64,000 nt of DNA from Curtobacterium pusillum (GTDB lineage: Bacteria; Actinomycetota; Actinomycetes; Actinomycetales; Microbacteriaceae), in NCBI RefSeq assembly GCF_007680845.1, contig NZ_VEIY01000004.1:248001-312000 (forward strand), written 5' to 3'. A model generated the notes under the pieces. It was not told the DNA's origin and did not search any database. It saw only the letters and a program-made list of their open reading frames with translations. A program made the position numbers and the translations under genes. Positions 35,082-43,902 of the stretch are shown here, one piece after another; positions within the stretch are counted from its first letter, which is position 1; each line of letters starts with the position of its first letter.

Positions 35082-35720
35082 TCAGTCGGTGGGCATGTAG
35101 CCGCTGCGGACGCTGTGCACGAGGCGGGCGAGCAGGGCGTCCCAGTCGTCGAGGGCTTCCTGGTCGAGCCGCGGGCCGGTCGTCGTCAGCCAGTGTTCGG
35201 CGATGACGACGATCCCGCTCATGAGCGACTCGACGAGGAGGGCGGCGTCGAGGGCGTCGGCGGCCGGGTGGCGCCGAGCGACCTCGGCGCGGAGCCGTTC
35301 GGTCACCCGCGAGAACGCGGTCTGGGTCAGCACCGCGGCCTTCGGGTCCTCTTTCCCGGGCTGGCCGAGGATCCGGTACATGCTCGCGATCGCCGGCGCC
35401 AGGTCGGCCCCTCGTGCGGCGGACTCCAGCTCGTCGAACATCGACGCGCGGCTGCCGTCACCGACCGGGGTCTTCGCCATGTCGGCGAGGAAGCGGTCGA
35501 TGATGACCGACAGCTCCTGCTCGCACACGGCGAGCAGGACCTCGTCCAGCGATGCGAAGTGGTTGAAGACGGTCCGGCGGGCGATGTCCGCCCGTGCGGC
35601 GAGGTCGTCGACGCTGAACTCGCGACCGCCGCGCTCTTCGACGAGATCGCGTGCGGCCTGCAGGATCGCCGCACGGTGCTTCGCCTTGAGGGCGGCGCGG
35701 CGGTCGATCGACAGGGTCAC
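35082..35720 (-). CDS. TetR family regulator of the MMPL transporter
   Basis: A 212-residue TetR protein with the helix-turn-helix AAILQAARDLVEERG and DDLAARADIARRTVFNHF (recognition helix at about 42-55). The ligand domain is typical in length. GTG 35720 is set by TAGTGT ending 7 nt upstream. It is the first gene of a unit with the MMPL exporter, so it likely represses both and is released by a lipophilic ligand. GTGCATCGATGCAC, a perfect palindrome, lies immediately upstream of the -10 and is the probable operator. Confidence 0.92.
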   Translation of the reverse strand: MTLSIDRRAALKAKHRAAILQAARDLVEERGGREFSVDDLAARADIARRTVFNHFASLDEVLLAVCEQELSVIIDRFLADMAKTPVGDGSRASMFDELESAARGADLAPAIASMYRILGQPGKEDPKAAVLTQTAFSRVTERLRAEVARRHPAADALDAALLVESLMSGIVVIAEHWLTTTGPRLDQEALDDWDALLARLVHSVRSGYMPTD

Positions 35721-35727
35721 GACGAGA

Positions 35728-35733
35728 ACACTA
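35728..35733 (-). promoter_or_regulatory. Leaderless -10 box TAGTGT (tetR-MMPL)
   Basis: On the minus strand TAGTGT ends 7 nt before GTG 35720. Confidence 0.55.
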
Positions 35734-35734
35734 G

Positions 35735-35773
35735 GTGCATCGATGCACTCGGTGCATCTTGGTGGAGTGCATC
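35735..35773. promoter_or_regulatory. TetR operator GTGCATCGATGCAC plus extra half-sites
   Basis: GTGCATCGATGCAC (35735-35748) is a perfect 14-bp palindrome touching the tetR -10. Further GTGCATC half-sites lie at 35752-35758 and 35767-35773, so several dimers may bind. Confidence 0.75.
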
Positions 35774-35851
35774 TTCAGGTTCACGGCCCATCCGTGCGGG
35801 GCGGCTGCGAGACTGGGGGACACACGACGCCCGCCGTACGAAGGAGTACCG

Positions 35852-37333
35852 ATGCCCGTCCGCCTGTCCCGGGAGACCCTCGACGAGATCGCCGCGAGCG
35901 GCGTCGCCGTCCCGACCTACGACCGGTCCGGGGTGACAGCCGGCATCGTGCACTTCGGCGTCGGCGGCTTCCACCGGGCCCACCAGGCGATGGTGATCGA
36001 CCGGCTCCTGCACCGCGGTGAGGCCCGGGAGTACGGCATCTGCGGCGTCGGTGTGCTCGAGCAGGACCGCCGGATGGCGACCACGATGGCGGAGCAGGGC
36101 GGCCTGTACACGCTCGTCCTCAAGCACCCGGACGGCACCCGGGAGTCCCGCGTCATCGGCAGCATCGTCGACTACCTCCTCGCCGTCGACGACCCGGACG
36201 CCGTCATCGAGAAGATGGCGCACCCGGACACGAGGATCGTCAGCCTCACCATCACCGAGGGCGGGTACAACTTCGACCACGTCACGGGCGAGTTCGTCGC
36301 CGACGAACCCGGCGTCGCGGCCGACCTGCGTGGTGACGGACCGCCGCACACCGTGTTCGGGCTCGTGGTCGAGGCCCTGCGCCGCCGCCGCGACCGTGGC
36401 GAGCAGCCGTTCACGGTGATGTCGTGCGACAACATCCAGGGCAACGGACACGTCGCCCGGGAGATGTTCACCGCCTACGCCCGGCTGCAGGACCCCGCGT
36501 TCGCCGACTGGATGGACGAGCACGTGTCGTTCCCGAACTCGATGGTCGACCGGATCACCCCGGTCACCGCCGACGAGGACCGCGCCTGGGTCCGCGACGA
36601 GCTCGGCATCGAGGACGCCTGGCCCGTGGTCGCCGAGCCCTTCTTCCAGTGGGTGCTCGAGGACGACCACCCCGCTGGACGCCCGCCGTACGAGCAGGCG
36701 GACGTGCAGCTCGTCGAGGACGTCGAACCGTACGAGCTCATGAAGCTCCGGCTGCTCAACGCCTCGCACCAGGGTCTGTGCTACTTCGGGTACCTCTCCG
36801 GCTACCGGTACGCGCACGAGGCCACGCAGGACCCGGCGATCGCCACGTTCCTCCGTCGCTACATGGACGAGGAGGGCACGCCGACGCTCCACCCGGTCCC
36901 CGGCATCGACCTCGAGGACTACAAGTCGACGCTCATCGAGCGCTTCCAGAACCCCGAGGTGCGCGACACCCTCGCCCGGCTCTGCGCCGAGTCGAGCGAC
37001 CGGATCCCGAAGTGGCTCCTGCCGGTCGTCCGCGAGAACCTCGCCGCCGACCGCCCCGTGACGCTGTCCGCCGGCATCGTCGCATCCTGGGCCCGCTACG
37101 CCGAGGGGGTCGACGAGTCCGGCGACCCGATCACCGTCGTCGACCGCCTCGCCGACTCGCTCACGGCGATCGCGAGGACGCAGCGGGACGACCGGCTCGC
37201 GTTCATCGCGAACCGGCAGGTGTTCGGGGACCTGGTCGACGACGAGCGGTTCGTCGCGGCGTACCGCGACGCCCTCGACGGGCTCATCGCGGACGGGGCG
37301 CACGCGACGGTGACGCGCCTGTCGCGTTCCTGA
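35852..37333 (+). CDS. Mannitol dehydrogenase family protein (polyol 2-dehydrogenase)
   Basis: A 493-residue long-chain polyol dehydrogenase. The NAD-binding start is IVHFGVGGFHRAHQA (residues about 30-44) and the active-site KLRLLNASHQ carries the catalytic Lys 298. It interconverts a polyol such as mannitol, arabinitol or sorbitol with its 2-keto sugar; fructuronate and tagaturonate reductases belong to the same family, so the substrate is open. AAGGAG at 35841-35846 sets ATG 35852. It is monocistronic and divergent from the tetR-MMPL unit. Confidence 0.92.
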   Translation: MPVRLSRETLDEIAASGVAVPTYDRSGVTAGIVHFGVGGFHRAHQAMVIDRLLHRGEAREYGICGVGVLEQDRRMATTMAEQGGLYTLVLKHPDGTRESRVIGSIVDYLLAVDDPDAVIEKMAHPDTRIVSLTITEGGYNFDHVTGEFVADEPGVAADLRGDGPPHTVFGLVVEALRRRRDRGEQPFTVMSCDNIQGNGHVAREMFTAYARLQDPAFADWMDEHVSFPNSMVDRITPVTADEDRAWVRDELGIEDAWPVVAEPFFQWVLEDDHPAGRPPYEQADVQLVEDVEPYELMKLRLLNASHQGLCYFGYLSGYRYAHEATQDPAIATFLRRYMDEEGTPTLHPVPGIDLEDYKSTLIERFQNPEVRDTLARLCAESSDRIPKWLLPVVRENLAADRPVTLSAGIVASWARYAEGVDESGDPITVVDRLADSLTAIARTQRDDRLAFIANRQVFGDLVDDERFVAAYRDALDGLIADGAHATVTRLSRS

Positions 37334-37356
37334 GACGCGACCGCCGCTTGGACTGG

Positions 37357-37392
37357 GGGGACGGTGCGGGCTGGCGCCGCGCCTCCCGACCG
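37357..37392. repeat. Decayed copy of the GACGGGAGGCGCGG palindrome
   Basis: The right arm GCCGCGCCTCCCG is kept; the left arm has diverged (GGGGGGACGGTGCGG). It lies 24 bp past the mannitol dehydrogenase stop. Confidence 0.55.
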
Positions 37393-37414
37393 CCTGCAGG
37401 TGCGTCCAGGGCGC

Positions 37415-37420
37415 TAGGGT
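37415..37420 (+). promoter_or_regulatory. Leaderless -10 box TAGGGT
   Basis: TAGGGT ends 6 nt before GTG 37427. Confidence 0.6.
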
Positions 37421-37426
37421 CACGTC

Positions 37427-38122
37427 GTGAACCGGACGGACCGCCTCTACGCGCTCGTCGAGGAGCTGCGGGCCGCCGCGCCCGCACGACGGAGCGCCCG
37501 CCGACTCGCCGAGCACTTCGGCGTCAGCGTCCGTACCGTCGAGCGTGACCTCCGATCACTGCAGGAAGCCGGCGTCCCGATCTGGGGCGATCCCGGACGG
37601 ACCGGCGGGTACACGATCGACCCGCGCGCCACGCTTCCGCCGCTCGGGCTCACCGTCGAGGAGGCGCTCGCCGTGGCGATCGGGCTCGCGACCCTCGGGA
37701 ACAGTCCCTTCCGGGAGGCCGCCCGGAACGCCGCGCGGAAGGTCACCGCGGTGCTCACCGAGGACGACGCCCGACGGACGGCACGGCTCGCCGGGCGGGT
37801 GCACCTGCTCGAGGCCGGGGACCGGGTGCCGGCACCGGCCGCGCTCGCGGCTGCGCTCACCCGCGGTCGGGTGGTGCGGATGCGGTACCGGGACCGCACG
37901 GGCAGCGAGTCCGAGCGGACCGTCGAGCCGCTCGGGTACATCGGCAAGGGCGAGGACTGGTACCTGGTGGCGTGGTGCCGGTTGCGGGACGGCGTGCGGG
38001 CGTTCCGCGGCGACCGCGTGCTCGCCGTCGAGGAGACCAACGAGGTCGCGCCGCCGCGGGTCGTCCGGGGCGACGAGCTCGACATCCCGCACGGGGTGCT
38101 CCGTCCGGTCCTCGGCGACTGA
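37427..38122 (+). CDS. YafY-type HTH/WYL transcriptional regulator
   Basis: A 231-residue regulator with an N-terminal DeoR/HTH_11 domain (RLYALVEELRA then RLAEHFGVSVRTVERDLRSL, residues about 5-45) and a C-terminal WYL domain (GRVVRMRYRDRTG and EDWYLVAWCRLRDGVRAFRGDRV). WYL domains sense nucleotides or nucleic acid fragments. The typical partner is a VOC or glyoxalase-like gene, and one follows about 100 bp downstream on the same strand, so it probably regulates it. Start fixed by the leaderless promoter at 37415. Confidence 0.92.
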   Translation: MNRTDRLYALVEELRAAAPARRSARRLAEHFGVSVRTVERDLRSLQEAGVPIWGDPGRTGGYTIDPRATLPPLGLTVEEALAVAIGLATLGNSPFREAARNAARKVTAVLTEDDARRTARLAGRVHLLEAGDRVPAPAALAAALTRGRVVRMRYRDRTGSESERTVEPLGYIGKGEDWYLVAWCRLRDGVRAFRGDRVLAVEETNEVAPPRVVRGDELDIPHGVLRPVLGD

Positions 38123-38222
38123 CCCGACCCGGCCGGATCCGGGGAACACCGACAGGACGGTGTCGCGGTGGGCGAGAAGGCTCGACCCGGGCGGTCACGG
38201 TGGTCGCCCGGGAAGGCACACC

Positions 38223-38594
38223 ATGGAGTTCGCATCGATCCGGATCATCACCGAGGACCTGGACGGGATGGTGTCGTTCTACGAGCGCGTCACCGGGACC
38301 TCGGCGCGGCGACCGGCGCCGGTGTTCGCGGAGATCGTCACCGGCGGGGCAGTGCTCGCGCTGGCGACACCGGCCACGGTCGCGATGCTCGGCGACGCCG
38401 CTCCGGCCGCGCGGGCGAACGGGAGCGTGATCGTCGAGTTCCTCGTGGACGACGTCGACGCGGCGTTCGAACGGTTGCGCGAGGGCCTCGACGACGTGGT
38501 GCTACCGCCGTCCACGATGCCGTGGGGCAACCGGTCGACGCTGTTCCGCGACCCGGACGGGAACCTCGTGAACCTGTTCAGCCGGCCCGTCTGA
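38223..38594 (+). CDS. VOC/glyoxalase superfamily protein
   Basis: A 123-residue vicinal oxygen chelate protein made of two beta-alpha-beta-beta-beta modules: IRIITEDLDGMVSFYERVTG at the start and STLFRDPDGNLVNLF at the end. Few of the canonical metal ligands are clear, so it may be a non-enzymatic binding or resistance member rather than lactoylglutathione lyase. ATG 38223 has a GGAAGG element upstream. It lies downstream of the WYL regulator and convergent to another VOC gene. Confidence 0.85.
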   Translation: MEFASIRIITEDLDGMVSFYERVTGTSARRPAPVFAEIVTGGAVLALATPATVAMLGDAAPAARANGSVIVEFLVDDVDAAFERLREGLDDVVLPPSTMPWGNRSTLFRDPDGNLVNLFSRPV

Positions 38595-38603
38595 CCGGGG
38601 TCG

Positions 38604-38978
38604 TCACAGGTACGGCCTCGTCAGGAGCTCGACGTAGTGGCCGGACGGATCGAGCAGGTACACGCCGCGCCCGTCGTGCTCGGTGTTCGTCTCGCCCGGG
38701 CGCTGCCGCTGCGGGTCGGCCCAGTGCTCGCGGCCCTCGGCGGTGATGCGGGCGTACGCGCGGTCGAAGTGCTCGTCGTCGAGGAGGAACGCGTAGTGCT
38801 GCGGCGGGAAGTCGATCGGGGGAGCGGCGAACTGCAGGAGCACGCCGTCGGGGAGCTGCAGGTTGGTGAACGGGCCCCAGGACGGAGCCTCGGCTGCTTC
38901 GAGGAGGTCGACGAAGAACGCCGCGGACACCGCGGGCTCCTTCGCCGCGATGATCGTGTGGTTGAACGATGCGGTCAT
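38604..38978 (-). CDS. VOC family protein
   Basis: A 124-residue glyoxalase/bleomycin-resistance fold protein beginning TASFNHTIIAAKEPAVSAAFF and ending with VYLLDPSGHYVELLTRPY, where the His and Glu are candidate metal ligands. It resembles small VOC proteins of unknown substrate. It is convergent with the other VOC gene, only 9 bp between stops. The ATG 38978 is preceded by TACTCT ending 7 nt upstream, another leaderless pattern. Confidence 0.87.
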   Translation of the reverse strand: MTASFNHTIIAAKEPAVSAAFFVDLLEAAEAPSWGPFTNLQLPDGVLLQFAAPPIDFPPQHYAFLLDDEHFDRAYARITAEGREHWADPQRQRPGETNTEHDGRGVYLLDPSGHYVELLTRPYL

Positions 38979-38985
38979 GCCGCAC

Positions 38986-38991
38986 AGAGTA
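38986..38991 (-). promoter_or_regulatory. Leaderless -10 box TACTCT (VOC gene)
   Basis: On the minus strand TACTCT ends 7 nt before ATG 38978. Confidence 0.5.
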
Positions 38992-39011
38992 GCGCCAGGG
39001 CCCGACGGCCC

Positions 39012-40004
39012 TCAGCGGGGCAGTGCTGCGGCCCACCGGCCGATCGCGTCGTACGCGTGCTCCCGGACCTCGGGCACGGAGAGCACGACGTCGTGGAGCG
39101 CGCCGTGGAGTCGGCGCACGGTGACCTCGCTCCCGAGCGACAGCGCGCGGTGCGCCACGACGTCGACGTTGAGCGCGACGTCGGCCCGCGCCATGCCGTC
39201 GTCCCAGCGGGGCTGCAGCATGCTCTTGTCGCTGAGCATGACGAGCACCGGCACCTCGAGCCCGAGGCCGGCCTCGACCGTCGCCTGCCCGTCGAACACG
39301 GCGGCGAGCCAGTTCGGGTGCAGGGGGAAGCCCCGGTCCGGCCGCCACTGCTGGTCGTAGGTCCACGTCCCCTCGCCAGCTGCCGACACGGTGCGGGTGT
39401 AGAAGCCGGGGTCGACGGCGGGCATCGGCGCGAGCGGGTTGCGCCGCGCGCCGAGCTTGATCACCGGCGCGACGAGGGCCCGTCCGACCGCGCTGGCCTG
39501 GAACTCGAGCCACGGGCTGTTGAGGACGAGCCCGTGGACGCGCTCCGGGTGCCGCGCGGCCCAGAGCGACAGCGTGAGCCCGCCGGTCGAGTGGCCCATC
39601 GGCACGAGCTTCCGGTCGGCACCGGCGGGGTGTTCCGCGGCGATCACGTCGAGCGCCGCGGCGATGTCCTCGTCGTAGGTCGCGAGGTCGTCGACGTTGC
39701 CCGGCGTCTGGCGCGGCCGCAGGCTCCGACCGTACTTGCGGAGGTCGAGGGCGTGGAACCGGGCACCGAGCCGTTCGATGCGTTCGGCCAGCTCGACCTG
39801 GAAGAAGTAGTCCGACCAGCCGTGGACGTAGAGCACGTCGACGCCGTGCAGCGGGCCACCACGGTGCAGCAGCAGGTCGGCGGGGGACCGACGACGCCGG
39901 ACGAGCGTCGCGACGACGGGCCCTTCGTGGTCCTCGCCGAGCGGCAGTTCGAGGCGTTCGAACGGCGCTCCGAGGACGTCCTCGCGCCACCCCGGGTCCG
40001 CCAT
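39012..40004 (-). CDS. Alpha/beta hydrolase (serine aminopeptidase/lysophospholipase type)
   Basis: A 330-residue alpha/beta hydrolase. The oxyanion strand is VLYVHGWSDYF, the nucleophile elbow is MGHSTGG, the acid is likely in VLVMLSDKSM, and the histidine in LHGALHDVVLS. It groups with monoacylglycerol lipase-like enzymes; the substrate is probably a small ester or lysolipid. TACCCT ends 6 nt before ATG 40004 (leaderless). It is divergent from an ABC exporter operon at 113 bp. Confidence 0.9.
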   Translation of the reverse strand: MADPGWREDVLGAPFERLELPLGEDHEGPVVATLVRRRRSPADLLLHRGGPLHGVDVLYVHGWSDYFFQVELAERIERLGARFHALDLRKYGRSLRPRQTPGNVDDLATYDEDIAAALDVIAAEHPAGADRKLVPMGHSTGGLTLSLWAARHPERVHGLVLNSPWLEFQASAVGRALVAPVIKLGARRNPLAPMPAVDPGFYTRTVSAAGEGTWTYDQQWRPDRGFPLHPNWLAAVFDGQATVEAGLGLEVPVLVMLSDKSMLQPRWDDGMARADVALNVDVVAHRALSLGSEVTVRRLHGALHDVVLSVPEVREHAYDAIGRWAAALPR

Positions 40005-40010
40005 CCGTCG

Positions 40011-40016
40011 AGGGTA
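40011..40016 (-). promoter_or_regulatory. Leaderless -10 box TACCCT (hydrolase)
   Basis: On the minus strand TACCCT ends 6 nt before ATG 40004. Confidence 0.55.
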
Positions 40017-40105
40017 TCCGGACCCGCCCCGGGTGGTACCGCGGTACCACGTGGGCGGCCGCGAGATCGGTGCCGACGACGATGTGGCGGAGGGCCTCCG
40101 CTTCG

Positions 40106-40111
40106 TAGCGT
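40106..40111 (+). promoter_or_regulatory. Leaderless -10 box TAGCGT (ABC operon)
   Basis: TAGCGT ends 6 nt before ATG 40118. Confidence 0.6.
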
Positions 40112-40117
40112 TGCCGC

Positions 40118-41029
40118 ATGATCGAGATCCAGAACCTGACGAAGCGGTACGGGCAGAAGGTGGCCGTCGACGACGTGTCGTTCACGGTGCGTCCCGGCGT
40201 CGTGACCGGCTTCCTCGGCCCGAACGGTGCCGGCAAGTCGACGACCATGCGTGCCGTGATGGGGCTCGACAGCCCGACGTCCGGCAGCGCCGTGGTCGAC
40301 GGTCGCCCCTACCGCGAGCTCCGCGACCCGCTCCGACGGGTCGGCGCACTGCTCGAGGCCAAGGCGGTGCACAAGGGCCGCAGCGCGTACGACCACCTCC
40401 TCGCCCTCGCGGCGACCCACCGCATCCCCAAGACCCGGGTGGAGGAGGTGATCGGCATGACGGGCCTGGAGACGGTCGCGAAGAAGCGCGTCGGCGGCTT
40501 CTCGCTCGGCATGGGCCAGCGACTCGGCATCGCGGCCGCGCTCCTCGGCGACCCGCAGACGCTCATCCTCGACGAGCCGGCCAACGGCCTCGACCCCGAG
40601 GGCGTCGTCTGGGTGCGCCAGCTCGCCCGCAGCCTCGCCGCCGAGGGGCGCGCGGTCTTCATCTCCAGCCACCTCATGAGCGAGATGGCGCTGACCGCCG
40701 ACCGCATCGTCGTCATGGGCCGCGGTCGCGTGCTCGCGGACACGGACCTCGCCGACCTCGTCGCGGCGTCCACCGAGCGGTCGGTGTCCGTCCGCACGCC
40801 CGAGCCCGATCGCCTCCTGACAGCGATCGCCGGCCCGGACGTCGCGATCACGTACGACGACGACGGGACGCTGCACGTCCGGGGCCTCGGCGCCGAGCAG
40901 ATCGGCGAGGCCGCAGCGGCGTCGGGGATCGTCCTGCACCGCCTCGCCGCCACCCACGCCAGTCTCGAGCAGGCGTACCTCGAACTCACCCACGACGAGG
41001 TCGAGTACCGCTCGGAGGTCGCCCGATGA
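40118..41029 (+). CDS. ABC transporter ATP-binding protein (DrrA/CcmA-like)
   Basis: A 303-residue ATPase of the DrrA/BcrA type. Walker A is GPNGAGKST (residues 34-42), Walker B LILDEPANGLD; the signature reads SLGMGQRLG rather than LSGGQ, which is common in this branch. A C-terminal extension follows the ATPase core, as in drug and antibiotic exporters. It starts a four-gene operon (ATPase, permease, sensor kinase, response regulator) with ATGA and GTGA overlaps. The set suggests an exporter controlled by, or sensed with, a two-component system such as those for envelope stress or antimicrobial peptides. Confidence 0.93.
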   Translation: MIEIQNLTKRYGQKVAVDDVSFTVRPGVVTGFLGPNGAGKSTTMRAVMGLDSPTSGSAVVDGRPYRELRDPLRRVGALLEAKAVHKGRSAYDHLLALAATHRIPKTRVEEVIGMTGLETVAKKRVGGFSLGMGQRLGIAAALLGDPQTLILDEPANGLDPEGVVWVRQLARSLAAEGRAVFISSHLMSEMALTADRIVVMGRGRVLADTDLADLVAASTERSVSVRTPEPDRLLTAIAGPDVAITYDDDGTLHVRGLGAEQIGEAAAASGIVLHRLAATHASLEQAYLELTHDEVEYRSEVAR

Positions 41030-41904
41030 CCGCCACGACCACACCCACGACGACCGACCGCCTCCGGACCCCGCACCACGCCGACGCCGACGCGTCGCGC
41101 GTGCGCTTCACCGGCGTCCTGCACTCCGAGTGGATCAAGCTCCGATCCCTCCGCTCGACGATCTGGAGCCTCGCCGTCCTCATCGTCCTGCCGATCGGCA
41201 TCGGGGTCCTGCTGGCCTCGCTGGCGAACGACGGCGGCGACCCCGTCACCGGGGACGCCGCCCGGAACGCCCTCGTGCAGTACAGCACCGCCGGGGCCAC
41301 CATCGCGGTGCTCGTGGTCGCGGTGATCGGGGCGCTCGTCGTCACCGGCGAGTACGGCACCGGCATGATCCGCTCGACCTTCGCCGCCGTGCCCCGGCGG
41401 TGGGAGGCGCTCGCCGCGAAGGGCATCGTGCTCGCCGCGGTCCTGTTCGTCGCGAGCGCGATCAGCGTGTGGGCGACGGCGTTCGCCGCCGTGCCGCTCG
41501 CGAACGCGAACCACGTCGAGGCCTCCCTCGACGCGAGCGTCGCGATGCCACTGCTCGGCGCCTCGGTGTACCTGACGCTCATCGGGTTGCTCGCGTTCGC
41601 GGTGGGGATCCTCCTGCGGTCGACCGCGGGGGCCATCGCGACGGTCCTCGGCCTCCTGCTCGTGGCGCCCGTGGTCGTGCAGCTCGTCCAGGGGTTCACG
41701 AACGCGAAGTGGCTCGGCACGGTGAACAACCTGCTCCCGCAGAACGCCGGGCAACCGCTCATGCAGTTCGGCACGGAGGACACCTCCGGCTGGCACGACG
41801 GGGTCCTAGCCTTGGGTGGGTGGAGCGGATTCGCGGTGCTGGCGGCATGGGTGGCCGTGGCGACGGTGACGGCGCTCGTCGCAGCGCAGAAGCGGGACGC
41901 GTGA
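41026..41904 (+). CDS. ABC-2 type permease subunit
   Basis: A 292-residue membrane protein with six helices. After a polar N-terminus come SLAVLIVLPIGIGVLL, IAVLVVAVIGALVVTGEYGTGMIRSTF (a typical ABC-2 stretch in which EYGTGMIRST is highly conserved), then further helices ending with AAWVAVATVTALVAA. It forms the membrane channel for the upstream ATPase. ATG 41026 overlaps the ATPase stop and its stop overlaps the kinase start, so the operon is tightly coupled. Substrate unknown. Confidence 0.92.
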   Translation: MTATTTPTTTDRLRTPHHADADASRVRFTGVLHSEWIKLRSLRSTIWSLAVLIVLPIGIGVLLASLANDGGDPVTGDAARNALVQYSTAGATIAVLVVAVIGALVVTGEYGTGMIRSTFAAVPRRWEALAAKGIVLAAVLFVASAISVWATAFAAVPLANANHVEASLDASVAMPLLGASVYLTLIGLLAFAVGILLRSTAGAIATVLGLLLVAPVVVQLVQGFTNAKWLGTVNNLLPQNAGQPLMQFGTEDTSGWHDGVLALGGWSGFAVLAAWVAVATVTALVAAQKRDA

Positions 41905-43199
41905 CCCGACCCGGACCCGTCCCCGGCGCCGTGCACGACGGCGCCGGGGACGTCACGCTGCCCGTCCCCCCGGGTCCGGTCCGTCGGCTCTGGGCAGCCC
42001 ACCCGCGCGCGGCGGACGCGTTCCTGATCCTGTTCTGGGGCGGTCCGGAGTTCGCGTTCGCGATCGCCGGCGTGTGGCGTGCGGACACCTCGGTGACGAA
42101 CACGGTCGTCGTGCTGGTCCTCGTGGCCATCGCGGTCTCCGGCATCCCGTTCCGACGGACCCGGCCGCAGGTGACCGTCGCGGCCGGCCTGGTGTCGGTG
42201 GTCGCGATGGCGTGGACCGAGGCGGGGTACTCGCCGATGCTCTTCGCCGCCTTCGCCGCGTGCGTCTGGTGGTCGCGGGCGGCCGGCTGGTGGAGCATCG
42301 CCCTGGCATCCGTCCTCGGTGCCGCGGCCACGGCCGTGCGGGTCTTCGTCGTCGCCCCCGGCTCCGGTGGGCTCGGCGAGGTCTTCGCCCCGGCGATGCC
42401 GGCCTTCCTCGTCATCGGGGTCCTCATCGGCACGACGTCGGGGGACCGTCGTCGCTACACCGCGGCGCTCATCGAACGGGCGCACCAGCTCGCCCGGGAG
42501 CGGGACCAGCAGGCACGCCTCGCAGCCGTTGCCGAGCGCGCCCGGATCGCCCGGGAGATGCACGACATCGTGTCGCACTCGGTGACCGTCATGGTGCGGT
42601 TGGCCGAGGGTGCGGCCGCCGGGCTCCCGCCGGACGGGCCGTCCGCGAGCGCGATGCGCGGCGTCGCCGACGTCGGCAGGAGCGCGATGACCGACATGCG
42701 CCGGATGCTCGGCGTCCTCGGCGACGGCAGAGCCGACCGCGACCGTGACCAGGACGGCGACAGCAGCGGGTCCGCCGATTCCTCACCGGACCGCCCGGCC
42801 CCGCAGCCCGCCGTCCGGGACGTCCCGCTGCTGGTCGACGGCTTCCGCACGCTCGGCACCCCGGTCGCGCTCGAGATCGTCGGCGGCCCGCCCGACGACG
42901 ACGCCCTCCAGCTCGCCGTCTACCGCATCGTCCAGGAGGCCCTCACGAACGCCGTCCGCTACGCCCCGGACGCCCGCACGGTGTCCGCGTCGATCACCAC
43001 CGACCCGGACGAGGTGGTGGTCGTGGTGTCCGACGACGGTCGTCGCACCGCTCCCGTGCAGCCCATCGGCGCCGGCCGCGGGCTCGTCGGGATCCGCGAG
43101 CGCGTCCACGCCCTCGACGGCACCGTGCACGCCGGCCCCCGCGACGCGGGCGGCTGGGAAGTCCGTGCCGCGATCCCGATCAGGACGGTGACCGCGTGA
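41901..43199 (+). CDS. NarL-type sensor histidine kinase (HisKA_3)
   Basis: A 432-residue kinase: six short membrane helices in residues 35-190 with little external sequence, then a HisKA_3 dimerisation domain with the phosphorylated histidine in REMHDIVSHSVTVM (His 221), then an ATPase domain with VQEALTNAVRYAP and the GAGRGLVGIRERV box. A disordered Asp/Ser-rich insert lies near 280-300. Such intramembrane-sensing kinases often watch their partner ABC exporter. It pairs with the response regulator at 43196 by GTGA overlap. Confidence 0.93.
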   Translation: MTRPGPVPGAVHDGAGDVTLPVPPGPVRRLWAAHPRAADAFLILFWGGPEFAFAIAGVWRADTSVTNTVVVLVLVAIAVSGIPFRRTRPQVTVAAGLVSVVAMAWTEAGYSPMLFAAFAACVWWSRAAGWWSIALASVLGAAATAVRVFVVAPGSGGLGEVFAPAMPAFLVIGVLIGTTSGDRRRYTAALIERAHQLARERDQQARLAAVAERARIAREMHDIVSHSVTVMVRLAEGAAAGLPPDGPSASAMRGVADVGRSAMTDMRRMLGVLGDGRADRDRDQDGDSSGSADSSPDRPAPQPAVRDVPLLVDGFRTLGTPVALEIVGGPPDDDALQLAVYRIVQEALTNAVRYAPDARTVSASITTDPDEVVVVVSDDGRRTAPVQPIGAGRGLVGIRERVHALDGTVHAGPRDAGGWEVRAAIPIRTVTA

Positions 43200-43855
43200 T
43201 CCGGGTCGTGATCGTCGACGACCAGGCGCTCATCCGCACCGGGTTCCGGCTGCTCCTCGAGGCCCAGCCGGACATCGAGGTGGTGGGGGAGGCCGAGGAC
43301 GGCGCCGCGGGGGTGCAGCTCGCCCGTGCGCACCGCCCGGACGTCGTCCTCATGGACGTGCGGATGCCCCGGGTCGACGGTGTGACGGCGACCGCGGCGA
43401 TCGTCGAGCAGGTGCCGGACACGCGGGTGCTCGTCCTCACCACGTTCGACCTCGACGAGTACGCGTTCGGCGGGCTGCGCGCGGGAGCGAGCGGCTTCCT
43501 GCTCAAGGACATCAGCTCCGCGCAGCTGCTCGACGCGATCCGGTCCGTGGCGTCCGGCGAGGCCGTCGTCTCCCCGCGGGTCACGCAGCGCATGCTCGAG
43601 CTGTTCGGGAACCGTCTGCCCGATCCGGACGAGCGTGACCAGGACGCGGCCGCGGCGTTGACGCCCCGGGAGCGGGACGTGCTGCTCGCCATGGCCCGCG
43701 GGCTCTCCAACCCGGAGATCGCGTCGGCGCTGCACACGAGCGAGTCCACGGTGAAGACGCACGTCGGTCGGGTCCTTGCGAAGCTCGGTCTGCGTGACCG
43801 CGTGCACGCGGTCATCTTCGCGTACGAGCACGGCCTGGTGCGGGACGGTCGCTGA
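43196..43855 (+). CDS. NarL/LuxR-type response regulator
   Basis: A 219-residue response regulator. The receiver domain has the acidic pocket VDDQ, phosphorylation site Asp 54 (VVLMDVRMP) and Lys in FLLKD; the C-terminal LuxR helix-turn-helix is LTPRERDVLLAMARGLSNPE through STVKTHVGRVLAKLGL. It is the last gene of the exporter operon and likely activates it. A palindrome of the dispersed family follows 48 bp after the stop. Confidence 0.94.
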   Translation: MIRVVIVDDQALIRTGFRLLLEAQPDIEVVGEAEDGAAGVQLARAHRPDVVLMDVRMPRVDGVTATAAIVEQVPDTRVLVLTTFDLDEYAFGGLRAGASGFLLKDISSAQLLDAIRSVASGEAVVSPRVTQRMLELFGNRLPDPDERDQDAAAALTPRERDVLLAMARGLSNPEIASALHTSESTVKTHVGRVLAKLGLRDRVHAVIFAYEHGLVRDGR

Positions 43856-43902
43856 CGCGACCCGACGGCGGACCGGTGCGGACGGTCGGTGACGCGACCA
43901 CG

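Noticed and set aside
42778-42830. Frameshift in the histidine kinase near the Asp/Ser-rich insert
   Set aside because: The frame is continuous and the ATPase motifs follow; the insert is a disordered linker.
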